A stretch of 64,000 bases of DNA from Bombus terrestris (GCF_910591885.1 NW_025963557.1:372001-436000); one strand, 5' to 3'; shown: positions 20,909 to 31,702, numbered from the stretch's first letter. Translations and numbers: made by a program. Notes: generated by a model not told the origin, from the letters alone.

Positions 20909-22760
20909 CTACGGGCTTCGCGAGAAGAAATCTACGTGGGCCATCTTTTTACCCTCTCGATACATAATGTCGAAGGTAAAAGTCTGCAAGTAAGCCCAAC
21001 ACCTGTGGACCCTGTCGCTTAAACGTACTTTATTACTCGACGCTTTCAGCGAGTTGCAATCCGTAACGACAAGAAATTCCCGTCCATGTAGGTAGTGGCG
21101 GAAATGCTTGATGGCGTTTACGACTGCTAACGTTTCTAGTTCGTAGGAATGATATCTAGATTCCGCGGGGGTAGTTCTTTTACTGTAGTACTCGGTTACT
21201 CTATTTTTACCTTCGACTTTATGCATCAAGATCGCTCCGTAGCCCTCCGAGCTGGCGTCGGTATGTAGCTCAATTGGGTAATTAGGGTCGAATATCATTA
21301 GTACCGGCGCGTCGGTCAGGACGGAAACTACCTGTTGTCTGATTTTCTCGTGCCTATCTGACCATGTTATGTTTTTGCTACCTGAGGTGAGCGCATACAG
21401 GGGTTTCATCATCTGCGAGAATTTAGGGACGAACCTACGGAAATACGAAGCTAACCCAATGAATTGTCTGAGCTGAGTGACGGTCGTTGGCGCGGGTAAG
21501 GAACTTAAGGCGTGTATTTTACCCGGGTTGGGGCGAACTTCCCCGTTATGGATTATATATCCCAAGTAAAGTACCGTTGTTTTCAGAAAAGAACATTTCG
21601 CGAAGTTGAACGAAAATCCGGCTTTCACAAGAGTATCTAGTACGGTGTTCAACCTTTCTAGAGCTTGATCTATCGAGTCGGCAATAACTAAGACGTCATC
21701 TAAATAAACGACGACGTAATAATACGCAAGGTTGCCTAAGGCGTTAAAGATGGCCCTCTGAAAAACGGACGGTGCATTTTTCAATCTGAACGGCATCGTT
21801 ACATACTCATATTGTCCGTCGGGTATAACGAACGCGGTATACTCCGTTGAATTGGGATGTATGGGGATTTGGTGGAACCCGCTGGCCATATCCAGGCTAA
21901 TGAAGTATTTCGCGTTCTGCAATCTCGCAATTTGGTCTGCGATAAGGGGTAAGGGATACCGATCCGCAACCGTATTTTTATTTAGCGCTCGGAAGTCTAC
22001 GCACAGTCTATCCGAGCCGTCCTTCTTCTTCACGAGCAACATACGACTTGCGAACGGTGACTTACTAGGTCTTATAATGTTTGCTTTAATTAGTTCGCTA
22101 ATTCTCTCCCGCACGGTTTTCCGCTCTTCCTCGCTAAGTCTGTAAGGACTTCTTTGGACGGTGACGTTAGGGTCGATTAGTCGTATCTCTAGCTGGCCCG
22201 TAGTTACACGAGTACGTGGGAAACCCGTGATGAATGAGTTTTTAAACCTTTCGAGAATGGAAATTAACCGGCCCTTATCGTTACCAAGTACCTCGGTGTC
22301 TACTTCACCGAGATCGATCTCGTTTTCGACGGTCCTATTACAGGCGTTAACTATTTTCGTTTTGCAAATGTTGAGACTGTCGCGCGTAATATGTACATCG
22401 AAGCCTTGGCTCAAAATTTCGCGACCAATCATGATATCGTATTTTAAGTGGCTATCGGAGAGGACGTGAAAAGTTATCTCGAGCGCAAAACCGTTGATGC
22501 ATACGGTGGACAAAATCTGCGACGTACTCTTAACGCATGTATTCCCTATCCCTCGCATTACTACTACGTCGGCCGTTCGTATGCCAGGAAATTTCGGGGC
22601 AACGGACTCCTTAATTAACGAGCATTCGGCCCCAGAATCGAAGCAAAATGGGAACGACTCACCCTGGAGGCTTAATTTACCGGTTGGGGCCTCCACCACG
22701 CAGAATTCGACTCGACGTTCCTAGCCGTTGCTGTCTCCTCTCTCTTTCCGCAGCGGGCAG
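20909..22760 (-). pseudogene. Protease-RT-RNase H of array unit 3
   Basis: Same extent as in unit 2, with DSGA and YLDD preserved. It is detached from gag by the 4-bp insertion, and a CAG-to-TAG stop lies just before the protease segment near 22722. Confidence 0.85.
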
Positions 22761-23651
22761 TCAGAGACGATGTGTCCTTCCGCTTGACACTTGAAGCAAA
22801 CCGGCTTGGACGATGTAGCTTGTCGGCCTCCTTCTGGACGTCGTATCTATCTTCCGTTTCTCGGCCCGCATCTTCTTGCGGCACTCCGCCACTTCATGTC
22901 CAAAGGCACCGCAGTAGAGGCACTTGTTCCGGGGGTCGGACAGCTTGTGTCGTTTGGTTTCGGGGCTAGATGGTGTATTGCTTGTCGCCGGCCTCTTCTC
23001 GTGAGCGAAGACTCTTATTTCGTTTAAAAATTGGTCCTCGGTCCGGATGTCCTTCTCGAGTGCCACTCGTTCGATACGCCGGTCGACTGACTTCACTCGA
23101 TAAAAGGCGATAGCATTGAATAATTCCGGCAAGGTTATATGTTGCCACTTCATCTTTATGAGGGAACGGACGCGAGCGGCGAAAGCCGCCGTGTTTTCGC
23201 CCTTCTGTGGTTGTTCGTTAAGTATCTTCATTAGTGTCGAGGTTGCTGTATCCTTGCCACCAAAACGCGTCGTAAAAAGTTCCGTAAACGCTGGCCAAGT
23301 GAGGCCTTCGTCGAACACTCCCTGCGAAAACCAATTTGCTGCGGAACCCTTCAGAGCACTGCTCAAAGCGGTGGCTAGCGAACGGTCTTGTAGGGGGTGG
23401 TCCTTCATAATCAGACCAGCAGTGGTACACCATGCGACTGGATCGGCGCCCGGGATGTCGGGGTCAAAGTCCGGTAGCACAGTTTTGGTAGGTTCCGCAC
23501 TCGGCTTCAAATTCAGCTCCTCCACTAGGCCACGCAAAATGGCCCTCATTCCGTTCACCGTCATAACCGATCCGAATCCCACTTCTGATGTCGGATGCAC
23601 GTCAGGATTGTGGGTGGGGGTGTTCGGTGTATCTTCGTTGGAATTAGCCAT
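22761..23651 (-). pseudogene. Gag of array unit 3, frameshifted
   Basis: Same predicted 296-residue product as unit 2, with the same 4-bp insertion near 22846. The start codon lies in LTR4. Confidence 0.85.
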
Positions 23652-24592
23652 AGGTGCGGTGTAACAATGGTTGAGTTTATTGACACAAATTAGAGAGATT
23701 TACAGCGTCGATAGATAATCGCAAGGTTTCGATATTCGCGGCACTATGACAATGGTCTCGGCTCCGGCAACGTTTCCGCGGTCAACGGATACTGGACTTT
23801 ACCCTTCGTTTGCGTCTAAGTTACACTATATGTTAGAGCACGGGGGCAATTATTTCGTATACGAAAGACAGGTCGATCACTCATGAGATCGCACTAGAGA
23901 GTGTCTCTCCGTCGCGGTGATGCTGTCGAAGAAAACAATGATGGGTGTGCCTAAGGGCACGAGATCATCGGATTCGCGGAGAAAAGTCTTCGCTCGAAGG
24001 GTGAGGGAAATTGACGTTGCTGTTAATTGGTCAATTTCCATGTTGGTGGTTAGAGAAAGATATTAGCTGTCCTTGGGGAAAGTTGCTAGCGAGAAGCGTC
24101 GTTCGTGGAAGGATAGATTTCTCTTATCTTCCCGTAGTTGGGGCACAGGCCATTTGTCTATTTGAGAGACTTTGTGTAATTGAAATTTAATATTCGTAGC
24201 GGGTCCTCGCCCAGCTAAACATATACTGTGAAGATGCGTTGGCATCTGGCAAGCGTCTTACCCGAAGGACAAAGTCTGCGTGTGGCGAGCCACGGGACAG
24301 AAATCGTTGAAATGTTTACCGTCGTGCCCCGTCCCAAATATTTCTCTTAAGGAAAGCTATAGAGTTACTTCATGCCTCTGTTAGGTAAAACGTTCATCCC
24401 TTGACCGCGACTACGTTCGGCGACCGGTTGTCACCTCGAGCCCGAGCTCACTATCGTAAATTTCGAATAAGTACAGTCGGATCGAAATACAACAGTTTCT
24501 TAGTGCGGCTATGATGAAATCTGTGTTACAGCGCTAAGGGGGTCCTCCCACCGCTCCAAAGGGGAGGCTTCGGAGTTCTTTCATCTCCGACA
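23589..24592 (-). repeat. LTR4, outer 5' LTR of the array, mosaic
   Basis: Again 1004 bp. From 23589 to about 24333 it is practically identical to LTR2 and LTR3, while the remaining about 260 bp (the U3 start on the sense strand) differ at roughly one base in eight. The same U3 region in LTR1 is of the ordinary array type, so the two outer LTRs do not match each other. It contains the gag ATG of unit 3 and the MEIDQL ORF at 23877-24041. Confidence 0.88.
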
Positions 24593-24612
24593 TATATATA
24601 TATATATATATG
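24593..24612. repeat. TA microsatellite at array edge
   Basis: A (TA)n run directly adjoins the LTR4 terminus. Similar runs border the other complete insertions of this lineage. Confidence 0.8.
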
Positions 24613-24845
24613 TATGTATATAAGAAAAGCACAATATGGACAAGTACTGTAAGTCAAGTAAACTTACGGCTCAGGGGGTTTCGGAGCTTCCAGGCCCCGT
24701 CGGGGATTCGAGCAGCGTCCCAGGCTCGACCCGACGGTCACCCAACGACTGAACGAACGGCGAGGGGAAGGTCGATCCCAGGGCCTCCCCTCGTTCGGTA
24801 AACACGACCGGGGACCAAGAAACACCCGCAGTTGTCACAGAGGAA

Positions 24846-26480
24846 ATGACGTGCATGAAAAGCACTAGAAGAAGCCTCGAATTTGATGAAGACAACGCGG
24901 GAATCATCGAGGATGTCGAGATGCCAATGCAGGCACTCAAGGACAAGACACCACTCACCGAAAAGGTGACCCGAATCGCCAAGGAAAAAATCTTCAGAGG
25001 TGACAAGATTACCAGATATATGAGAAAGTCCCCAGTGGAGGGGAGCGCGTGCATGACAACGAGAAGCCTGGCCAGGAGCCAGCCGGGGGCAACATGGGAC
25101 GAAGCGGCCAGCACCTCGGAGCCAGACACACCGGCGGAAATGTCGGACAGCGGCAGCGAAGCGGCGGCACCAAGGGAATGGCTCAGGAGGAAGGCCATGG
25201 CGAACAGAGCAACGGCCGAGACCGAAGGCAACGACGAGGACAGCATCGTCATTAAGATGAGCGAATGGAAGGCGATGACGGAAATCATCACAGAAGTCTT
25301 CCGCGAAATCCAACACATAGGTAGCAGACTCTACCTCATGAGCAAAAAGGATACCGACATCAAGAAAAGGAGGGACGCCATCAGTAAAAAAGCGATCAAG
25401 CTCCACTCGATGTTGGACGAGATGAGGCTCAAGAGGAACGCGAGGACAGTCACGGCCACCAGGATGACCACCCCTCCGGGGAGGACTGAGGAGAAGGAAG
25501 GAAAAAGGAAGGAGATATCGCCCGTCGAGGGGAAGGGAGACACCAAGAGAAAGAGACCAACGACCGTGGAGGCCTCCTACGCAGGAGCCTGTGCCGGCAA
25601 CAGCTCAGTAAAAGCGACTACGGAAGGCACGGACAGCGATGTAAAGGAAGACTGGATCCCTGTCCGCGGAAGGAGAGGAAAAGGAACGGACACCCCGACG
25701 GTGGTCAGGAAGGCGAGCGCAGGAAGGGCGGCATTGGACAAGCCAAAGAGGCCGGAGGGACCGAAGAGGATACGTAACAGACCCGAAGCCATCCTCGTCA
25801 AAGTAGGGCAGGACAAGGAGTGGATCCAGGTCTACAAAGACTTGATGGGGGCAAGGGAAACCCTCAAAGAGAGCTGCGGGATCAGGAGGACCAGAACAGG
25901 TGACATCCTGATCGAGCTGAAAGCAGGTAGCAACGCCAAAAAGACCGCGGCGGATATGAACACGGCGCTAAGAGGCAAGGTGAGAGCGCTACCAATGCGC
26001 GACAAGACCTCCGTAGAGATCAGGGATATAGACCCGCCCGTAGGCAAGGAAGAACTAGCCAGGGAGATAGTAGAGCAACTGGGCGTAAGCGACATCACTG
26101 AGGTCGAAGTAAAGACCCTAAAAATGGCGCCGTGGGGCACCCAATCGGCAATAGTGACGATGCCGAAAGCCTATCTGGCCAAAGGGGGGGCGAGCCGGAA
26201 GATCAGAACCGGCTTGACGATAGCCTCGATAAAGGCACTACCAAATGTGGTAAAGTGCTTCAGATGTCACATGTTTGGGCATATCGCGAACAAGTGCACG
26301 GCGATAAGCCCTGGAAAGGAGATTTGCAGGAAGTGCGGAGCCAAAGACCACACGATAGCTGCCTGCGTCAACGCACCCTGCTGCTCCATCTGCAGCAAGG
26401 AGAAAGGAGTGAAATTTGACCACGTAACCGGATCCCTGGCTTGTCCAGAATATAGAAGGCGGTTGAAAGCGAGTAAATGA
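24846..26480 (+). CDS. R1-clade LINE ORF1, Gag-like RNA-binding protein (544 aa)
   Basis: Nucleic-acid-binding ORF1 of an R1-type LINE, expected to package the element RNA. The N-terminal two thirds are highly charged (K, E, R rich). Near the C-terminus are CCHC knuckles C-X2-C-X4-H-X4-C at residues about 471-484 and 494-507, followed by a third cysteine-rich segment (CCSIC ... H ... C) close to residue 515-540, the triple arrangement usual in this clade. The start ATG at 24846 is followed by a second at 24855. The stop overlaps the ORF2 start, suggesting coupled translation. No interruptions were seen. Confidence 0.85.
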   Translation: MTCMKSTRRSLEFDEDNAGIIEDVEMPMQALKDKTPLTEKVTRIAKEKIFRGDKITRYMRKSPVEGSACMTTRSLARSQPGATWDEAASTSEPDTPAEMSDSGSEAAAPREWLRRKAMANRATAETEGNDEDSIVIKMSEWKAMTEIITEVFREIQHIGSRLYLMSKKDTDIKKRRDAISKKAIKLHSMLDEMRLKRNARTVTATRMTTPPGRTEEKEGKRKEISPVEGKGDTKRKRPTTVEASYAGACAGNSSVKATTEGTDSDVKEDWIPVRGRRGKGTDTPTVVRKASAGRAALDKPKRPEGPKRIRNRPEAILVKVGQDKEWIQVYKDLMGARETLKESCGIRRTRTGDILIELKAGSNAKKTAADMNTALRGKVRALPMRDKTSVEIRDIDPPVGKEELAREIVEQLGVSDITEVEVKTLKMAPWGTQSAIVTMPKAYLAKGGASRKIRTGLTIASIKALPNVVKCFRCHMFGHIANKCTAISPGKEICRKCGAKDHTIAACVNAPCCSICSKEKGVKFDHVTGSLACPEYRRRLKASK

Positions 26481-29400
26481 GGATACTGCAGATAAACCTC
26501 AACAGATGCAAGCTGGCGCAGGACATGATGCACCAATGCGCGATCGAACTTAGGCCGGATATAATAATAATTTCCGAGCCGAGCAGGCAGCTATCGCACT
26601 GGTTTAATGACACCAAAGGAGACGCCTCGATATGGGTCACACTCCTCAATGGCAAGCTGCCTGATGAAACATCGGAGGTCAAGAGCGACGGGATAGTGGG
26701 CGTCCGTGTTGGCGACGTCTTCTGCTTCAGCGGATACTGTTCGCCCAACATAAATAAGCCAGCATACTGCAAATACATAGACACGCTGTCGGCTATGACG
26801 AAGAGCGTTGCTAGAAGACACGACAAGGTCGTCGTGGCCGGAGACTTCAACGCAAAGTCAACCTGTTGGGGAGGATCGACCACAGACAAGAGAGGGAGAG
26901 TCTTAATGGAGGCACTAAGCGCCCACCGGGTGTTTCCATTGAGGCTCAAGGAAAAGTACACCTTCTTCATGAACGGGAAGACGAGCTTCCCCGACATAAT
27001 AAGCGTATCCAACAAGGTCAGCGAGATACACGCCGGAAGCGCGGTCTTGGACAAATACTCGGCCTCGGACCATCTGTACGTGCTCCACAGGTTTAAGACG
27101 AGGAGGACCCGAACCGTATCGAAGTTCTACAGGTACGTGACCAAGGACATGTCGCCGGAGGAGTTCCTGAGCAGATTCGACGACACACTGAAGAAGGAGG
27201 ACCTCAACGCGGCTAGCGGTGAGGATGGGGCCGAGCTCTTGCAAAAGAGCATAGAAGGTGCGTGCGAAGGGATGCTAAGGAAGTCGAACGGCGCGGCGAG
27301 CCGCAAGTACGCGAACTACTGGTGGAACCCGATGATCGCGGAACTGAGAGCGCAGGCGCACAAAGCGCTCAGGAAGGTGACGAGAGAAAGAAAGAAGAAT
27401 GCCGGCAACACCGAGCCCCTCGTCAACGCCTTCAAGGAGATCCGTAGGCAGTTAAAAAAGGAGATCGCCTGTAGCAAAACAACAGCTTGGGCAGAATACT
27501 GCAAGATACTGGAGAGCGACCCTTGGGGCAAACCCTATCGCACGGTCATGAAGAAATGTAAAAGCAAGGGACCAACAAACGACATGCCGATCGACATGGT
27601 GAAGGCAGTCCTACAGAGGCTATTCACCCTGGGACACGGACCCCCCCATTATGAGGGCCGCCAAGAGGCAGAGCCCGAAGAAGAAGGAGATATTAGCCTC
27701 AGCGTCGCCATCGGCGAAGGCGATGTCGTCGATGCCGCCGGAAGAATGAACTCCAAGAAGGCTGCAGGAGCCGATGGCGTGCCGGGCGAGATCGCGAAGC
27801 TGGTAGCGAGTCGCAGGAGCGAACTCGTGACAAGGGCGTTCAACGGCATCACCGAATCAGGAAGGATCCCAGACTGCTGGAAGACGGCCAGAGTAATACT
27901 GCTAAGGAGACCGGGAAAGGATCCCAGTCTCCCCAACGCGTACCGGCCGATAAGCATACTCCCAACCATGAGCAAGATCTGGGAAAAATGCTTTAAGAGG
28001 ATCATCGAGAGATGCATCGGGACGGACCCGTTCCATCGGAGGCAATATGGCTTCAGAAAGAAGAGGAGCACAGTAGATGCCATCATGCAGGTGATGAAGT
28101 TTGCCAACATCTGCAAACAGAAGAAGGTAATATGCGTGATGATCACCCTGGATATTAGCAATGCCTTCAATTCGCTCAGCTGGAAGAGCATATACGAGGA
28201 ATTTGACAAGAGGAAGCTGCCATGGAAGGTCAAAAGACTAATCGGCAGTTACCTATCCGGAAGGAGGATCATCGTGAGCAACCAGCACGGCACGGTGGAG
28301 CACGAGGTGGCGGCGGGAGTCCCGCAGGGATCCATCCTCGGACCATTCCTGTGGAACTTGGTATACGACCGGTTGCTCGAGAGACTCGACAACATGCCAA
28401 TTGTCAGAGCAACCGCCTTCGCGGATGATTTGGCCATCACATGTTCCGTCGGGAGGAGCGAAGATGCCTCCGTCAAGGTCAACACGATGCAAGGGATCGC
28501 CAACGATTGGTGCATGAGTGTCGGGCTCACCCTGGCGAGGGAAAAGACGGAGGTTATGCTCATCACAAGCTTGCGAGTGCCGAGAGTGGTGAAACTCAGG
28601 TTGGGCTCCTCGGACATCGAAACGGTCGATCGCATCAGGTATCTCGGAGTCGTCATCGACTCCAGTCGGAGGTTCGGTGCGCATATCGAGATGGTGTGTA
28701 ACAGAGCCGACAAGTTAATAGGAGCCCTTAAGGGAATCCTACCCAACATCAATGGGTCGCCCAGCCTGGCTCGCAGGCTCTACTACAATGTGTGGGAGTC
28801 CATCGTAACCTACGGAGCACCGGTGTGGGCTAAAGCAGCGAATACCGATAGGAACAGGAAAAAGCTGAAACGAGCACAACGAACGGCCGTGTGCATAACA
28901 ACGACGGCATACCGTACCGTCTCCCACGCGGCACTTTGCGTGTTGACCGGGAATCTCCCGATCTACATAAAGATAAAGATGCTCGGAGAGACCTACGAGA
29001 GGAACAAGAACCATGGGACCAGGATTGGCACGGATGACGGCTCCAAGCTGAAGGAGGAACTGGAGGCGATTCGCAAGAAGGCCCAAGAGGACTGGCAGAA
29101 GGAGTGGAACAACTACAAAAAAGAAAATATCACAAAGAAGCTAATACCGAGTGCGTGGCTATTTACCAAAAAGAAGATTGACATCGATCACCACACCATG
29201 CAGCTGCTAACCGGGCATGGGAGCTTCGGTGTCTACAGGAAAAGGATTGGCAGGGACAACGACAGCAACTGCCTCGACTGCGGAGACCCGAACGACGATG
29301 CAGAGCACGCCCTCTTCGCGTGCCCGAAGTGGACGGACAGAAGGATCGAGCTGGAGAACGCTCTGGGCGGGAAGATAGACGTGGGCAATCTGATCGCCAC

Positions 29401-29623
29401 GGTGACCGCCAAGGACGAGAGCTGGAATAAATTCAGGCAATTCTGCAAGACCGTCATGTGTTACAGGAGGGTGACAGCGAGGGCCTGGGAAGAGGCAAGG
29501 AGGAGAACGAGCGAAACAACAACTACGCGGAGCAATGAGGGCAAGATCATGAAACAACGGCAAACCGTAGAAGGAGACCAGCCCAGTATTCTGAACTGGC
29601 TGAGAGGACGACATGAGCAGTAA
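26477..29623 (+). CDS. R1-clade LINE ORF2, endonuclease-reverse transcriptase (1048 aa)
   Basis: The APE-type endonuclease opens with RILQINLNRC and retains GDFN (D at about 123) and SDH (D198, H199). RT shows ITLDISNAFNSL, GVPQGS near 613, the catalytic FADD at 648-651 and the YLGVVID thumb segment. A C-terminal zinc motif C-X2-C-X8-H-X4-C lies at 932-949, typical of the R1 group. All key residues are present and no stop or frameshift was found, so the element may be active or very recent. It is not in 28S rDNA, the classical R1 target. Confidence 0.9.
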   Translation: MRILQINLNRCKLAQDMMHQCAIELRPDIIIISEPSRQLSHWFNDTKGDASIWVTLLNGKLPDETSEVKSDGIVGVRVGDVFCFSGYCSPNINKPAYCKYIDTLSAMTKSVARRHDKVVVAGDFNAKSTCWGGSTTDKRGRVLMEALSAHRVFPLRLKEKYTFFMNGKTSFPDIISVSNKVSEIHAGSAVLDKYSASDHLYVLHRFKTRRTRTVSKFYRYVTKDMSPEEFLSRFDDTLKKEDLNAASGEDGAELLQKSIEGACEGMLRKSNGAASRKYANYWWNPMIAELRAQAHKALRKVTRERKKNAGNTEPLVNAFKEIRRQLKKEIACSKTTAWAEYCKILESDPWGKPYRTVMKKCKSKGPTNDMPIDMVKAVLQRLFTLGHGPPHYEGRQEAEPEEEGDISLSVAIGEGDVVDAAGRMNSKKAAGADGVPGEIAKLVASRRSELVTRAFNGITESGRIPDCWKTARVILLRRPGKDPSLPNAYRPISILPTMSKIWEKCFKRIIERCIGTDPFHRRQYGFRKKRSTVDAIMQVMKFANICKQKKVICVMITLDISNAFNSLSWKSIYEEFDKRKLPWKVKRLIGSYLSGRRIIVSNQHGTVEHEVAAGVPQGSILGPFLWNLVYDRLLERLDNMPIVRATAFADDLAITCSVGRSEDASVKVNTMQGIANDWCMSVGLTLAREKTEVMLITSLRVPRVVKLRLGSSDIETVDRIRYLGVVIDSSRRFGAHIEMVCNRADKLIGALKGILPNINGSPSLARRLYYNVWESIVTYGAPVWAKAANTDRNRKKLKRAQRTAVCITTTAYRTVSHAALCVLTGNLPIYIKIKMLGETYERNKNHGTRIGTDDGSKLKEELEAIRKKAQEDWQKEWNNYKKENITKKLIPSAWLFTKKKIDIDHHTMQLLTGHGSFGVYRKRIGRDNDSNCLDCGDPNDDAEHALFACPKWTDRRIELENALGGKIDVGNLIATVTAKDESWNKFRQFCKTVMCYRRVTARAWEEARRRTSETTTTRSNEGKIMKQRQTVEGDQPSILNWLRGRHEQ

Positions 29624-29839
29624 CTGCCCGAAGAAGTGGATACAACGGGGCACGAATGGACAACTCTGATGACTGCCGACAGGTTTTACCGGGGTTGTCT
29701 GCACCCTAAGCGGAGGAAGAAGGAGGAGGGGTTTTTAGTGGGTATGGCAACGGCATCCGACCGACTCCCACATAACCCAGTGATGCGGGTCACTGGGCAT
29801 GCGTAATAGCATTTTCCCCTCCCCACGCAAAAAAAAAAA
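29624..29839 (+). other. LINE 3' UTR and poly(A)
   Basis: About 200 bp containing the palindrome-like CCCAGTGATGCGGGTCACTGGG near 29776-29797 (a possible stem-loop), ending in an 11-base A run. Gypsy RT sequence starts immediately afterwards. Confidence 0.75.
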
Positions 29840-31702
29840 TCCGAACGGCATCGTTACGTACTCATATTGTCCGTCGGGTGTCACGAACGCTGTGTACTCC
29901 GTCGAGTTGGGGTGTATGGGGATTTGATGGAACCCACTGGCCATGTCCAGGCTAATAAAATACTTCGCCTTCTGTAATCTCGCAATTTGATCTGAGATAA
30001 GGGGTAGGGGATACCGATCCGCGACCGTATTTTTATTTAGCGCTCGGAAGTCTACGCACAATCTATCTGAGCCGTCCTTCTTCTTCACGAGCAACACGGG
30101 GCTCGCGAATGGTGACTTACTGGGTTTTATAATGTTCGCTTTAATTAGTTCGCTGATTCTCTCCCTCACGGTTCTCCGCTCTTCCTCGCTAAGTCTGTAA
30201 GGACTTCTTTGGACGGTGACGTTAGGGTCGATTAATCGTATTTCTAGCTGGCCTGTAGTTACGCGAGTACGTGGGAAACCCGTAATGAACGAATTTTTGA
30301 ACCTTTCGAGAGTGGAGATCAATCGGCTTTTATCGTTACCAAGTACCTCGGTGTCCACTTCGCTAAGATCGACCTCGTTTTCAGGGGTCTCATTACACGC
30401 GTTAACTGTCTTCGTTTTGCAGATCTCAAGGCTGTCGGACGTAATATGTACGTCGAAGCCTTGACTCAGAATTTCGCGGCCAATCATGATATCATACTTT
30501 AGGTGACTATCGGGGAGGACGTGGAAAGTTATCTCCAGTGTAAAACCGTCGATACATACGGTAGACAAAATCTGTGTCGTACTCTTAACGCACGTATTCC
30601 CTATCCCTCGCATTACTACGATTTCGGTCGTTCTCCTGCCGGAGAATTTCGGGGCTACGGATTCCTTAATTAACGAGCATTCGGCTCCCGAATCGAAGCA
30701 AAATGGGAACGACTCACCCTGGTGACCCAGTTTACCAGTTGAGGCCTCCACCACGCAGGTATGGACTCGACGTTCCTTGTCGTGGCCGCCTCTCCTCTCC
30801 TCCCGTAGCGGACAATCAGGTGCGATGTGGCCCTCCGCTCGGCACTTGTAGCAAACCGCCCCGGACGATGCAGCTGATCGGCTTTCCCCTGGGCGTCGTG
30901 TCCTCGTTTTTCTGGTCCGCATCCTCTTGCGGCACTCGGTCATTTTATGTCCGGGAATTCCACAGTGGTAGCACCTAGCTCGGTCCATTGTCCTGCTTCG
31001 TTTTACTCCAGGTTCCGTCGGTGGATCGCTTGACGAAGAAGTCAGCCCCTTCCTAGCGTACGAGAAAGCCCGCATCTCTTCATAAAATTGCTCCCGGATC
31101 CGGATGTTACGCGTGAATGCCAGTCGCTCGGCCTCCTTGTCCGATAGACGCAGTCGATACAGGACGAAAGCGTTAACTAGTTCGATCATGGACAGATTTT
31201 CCCACCTCGACCATAGGAGAGAGTGGAGGCGATGACCGAAAGCCCCCGTGGTTTCGTCCTCCAGTTGCTGTTCGTTGAGGAATCCAACCATCATTGAGGT
31301 TATAGTCTCCGTGGTGCCAAAACGCGAGAGAAAATATTCGGTAAATTTTGTCCACGTAAGACCATCGACCGGAATTTGCGAAAGCCACCGTGCCGCAACA
31401 CCTTCCAGAGCACTACTTAAAAGGAGATATAAGTCACCATCGCGTATAGGCCTCTCTCGCATAATCACACTGGCTGTCGCGCACCACGTGGCTGCGTCGG
31501 TACCCGCTATTCCGGGGTTGAAACGCGGCAGCGATAACTCGAGTACCGGCCTGGGATTTCGCGCCGGTGTCAGAAACAGCTCCCGCATGACGGCCACGTG
31601 CTCTTGCATGGTTAACGTAGGCCCGAATCCCACTTCTGATGTCGGACGGACGTCAGGATTGTGGGTGGGGGTGTTCGGTGTATCTTCGTTGGAATTAGCC
31701 AT
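29840..31702 (-). pseudogene. Ty3/gypsy gag-protease-RT, 3' truncated by LINE, divergent gag
   Basis: The minus-strand frame starts in its LTR at 31702 (MANSNE), has CCHC knuckles around 30,930-30,980 and 30,810-30,850, a protease DSGA and the N-terminal part of RT, then runs off into the LINE 3' UTR after the MPFG segment. YLDD, RNase H and integrase are missing. Protease and RT are very close to the array units, whereas Gag between the PBS and the second knuckle is only about 40% similar by eye. The first 25 residues, encoded by LTR and PBS, are again nearly identical. Confidence 0.88.

Larger units (their letters stand above)
19108..23588 (-). mobile_element. Ty3/gypsy array unit 3 internal region
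   Basis: Third copy. It shares the 4-bp gag insertion with unit 2 and adds a 1-bp insertion near 20103 and a TAG stop near 22722. It is the outermost 5' unit in transcription direction. Confidence 0.93.
24613..29839 (+). mobile_element. R1-clade non-LTR retrotransposon, apparently full length
   Basis: It consists of a 5' UTR (to 24845), two ORFs overlapping by four bases (ATGA), a 3' UTR of about 200 bp and an A11 tract at 29829-29839. Both ORFs are open. It is more GC-rich than its surroundings. The 5' boundary is uncertain and merges with TA-repeat DNA. The 3' boundary lies in the RT gene of another gypsy element. No target-site duplication is visible. Confidence 0.88.

Noticed and set aside
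26368..27054. Long minus-strand frames opposite LINE ORF1 and ORF2
   Set aside because: They lie antisense to well-supported ORFs in GC-rich DNA and have no recognisable domains.
24613..29839. LINE as a canonical R1 insertion in 28S rDNA
   Set aside because: The flanks are gypsy LTR/TA-repeat and gypsy RT sequence, not rDNA.
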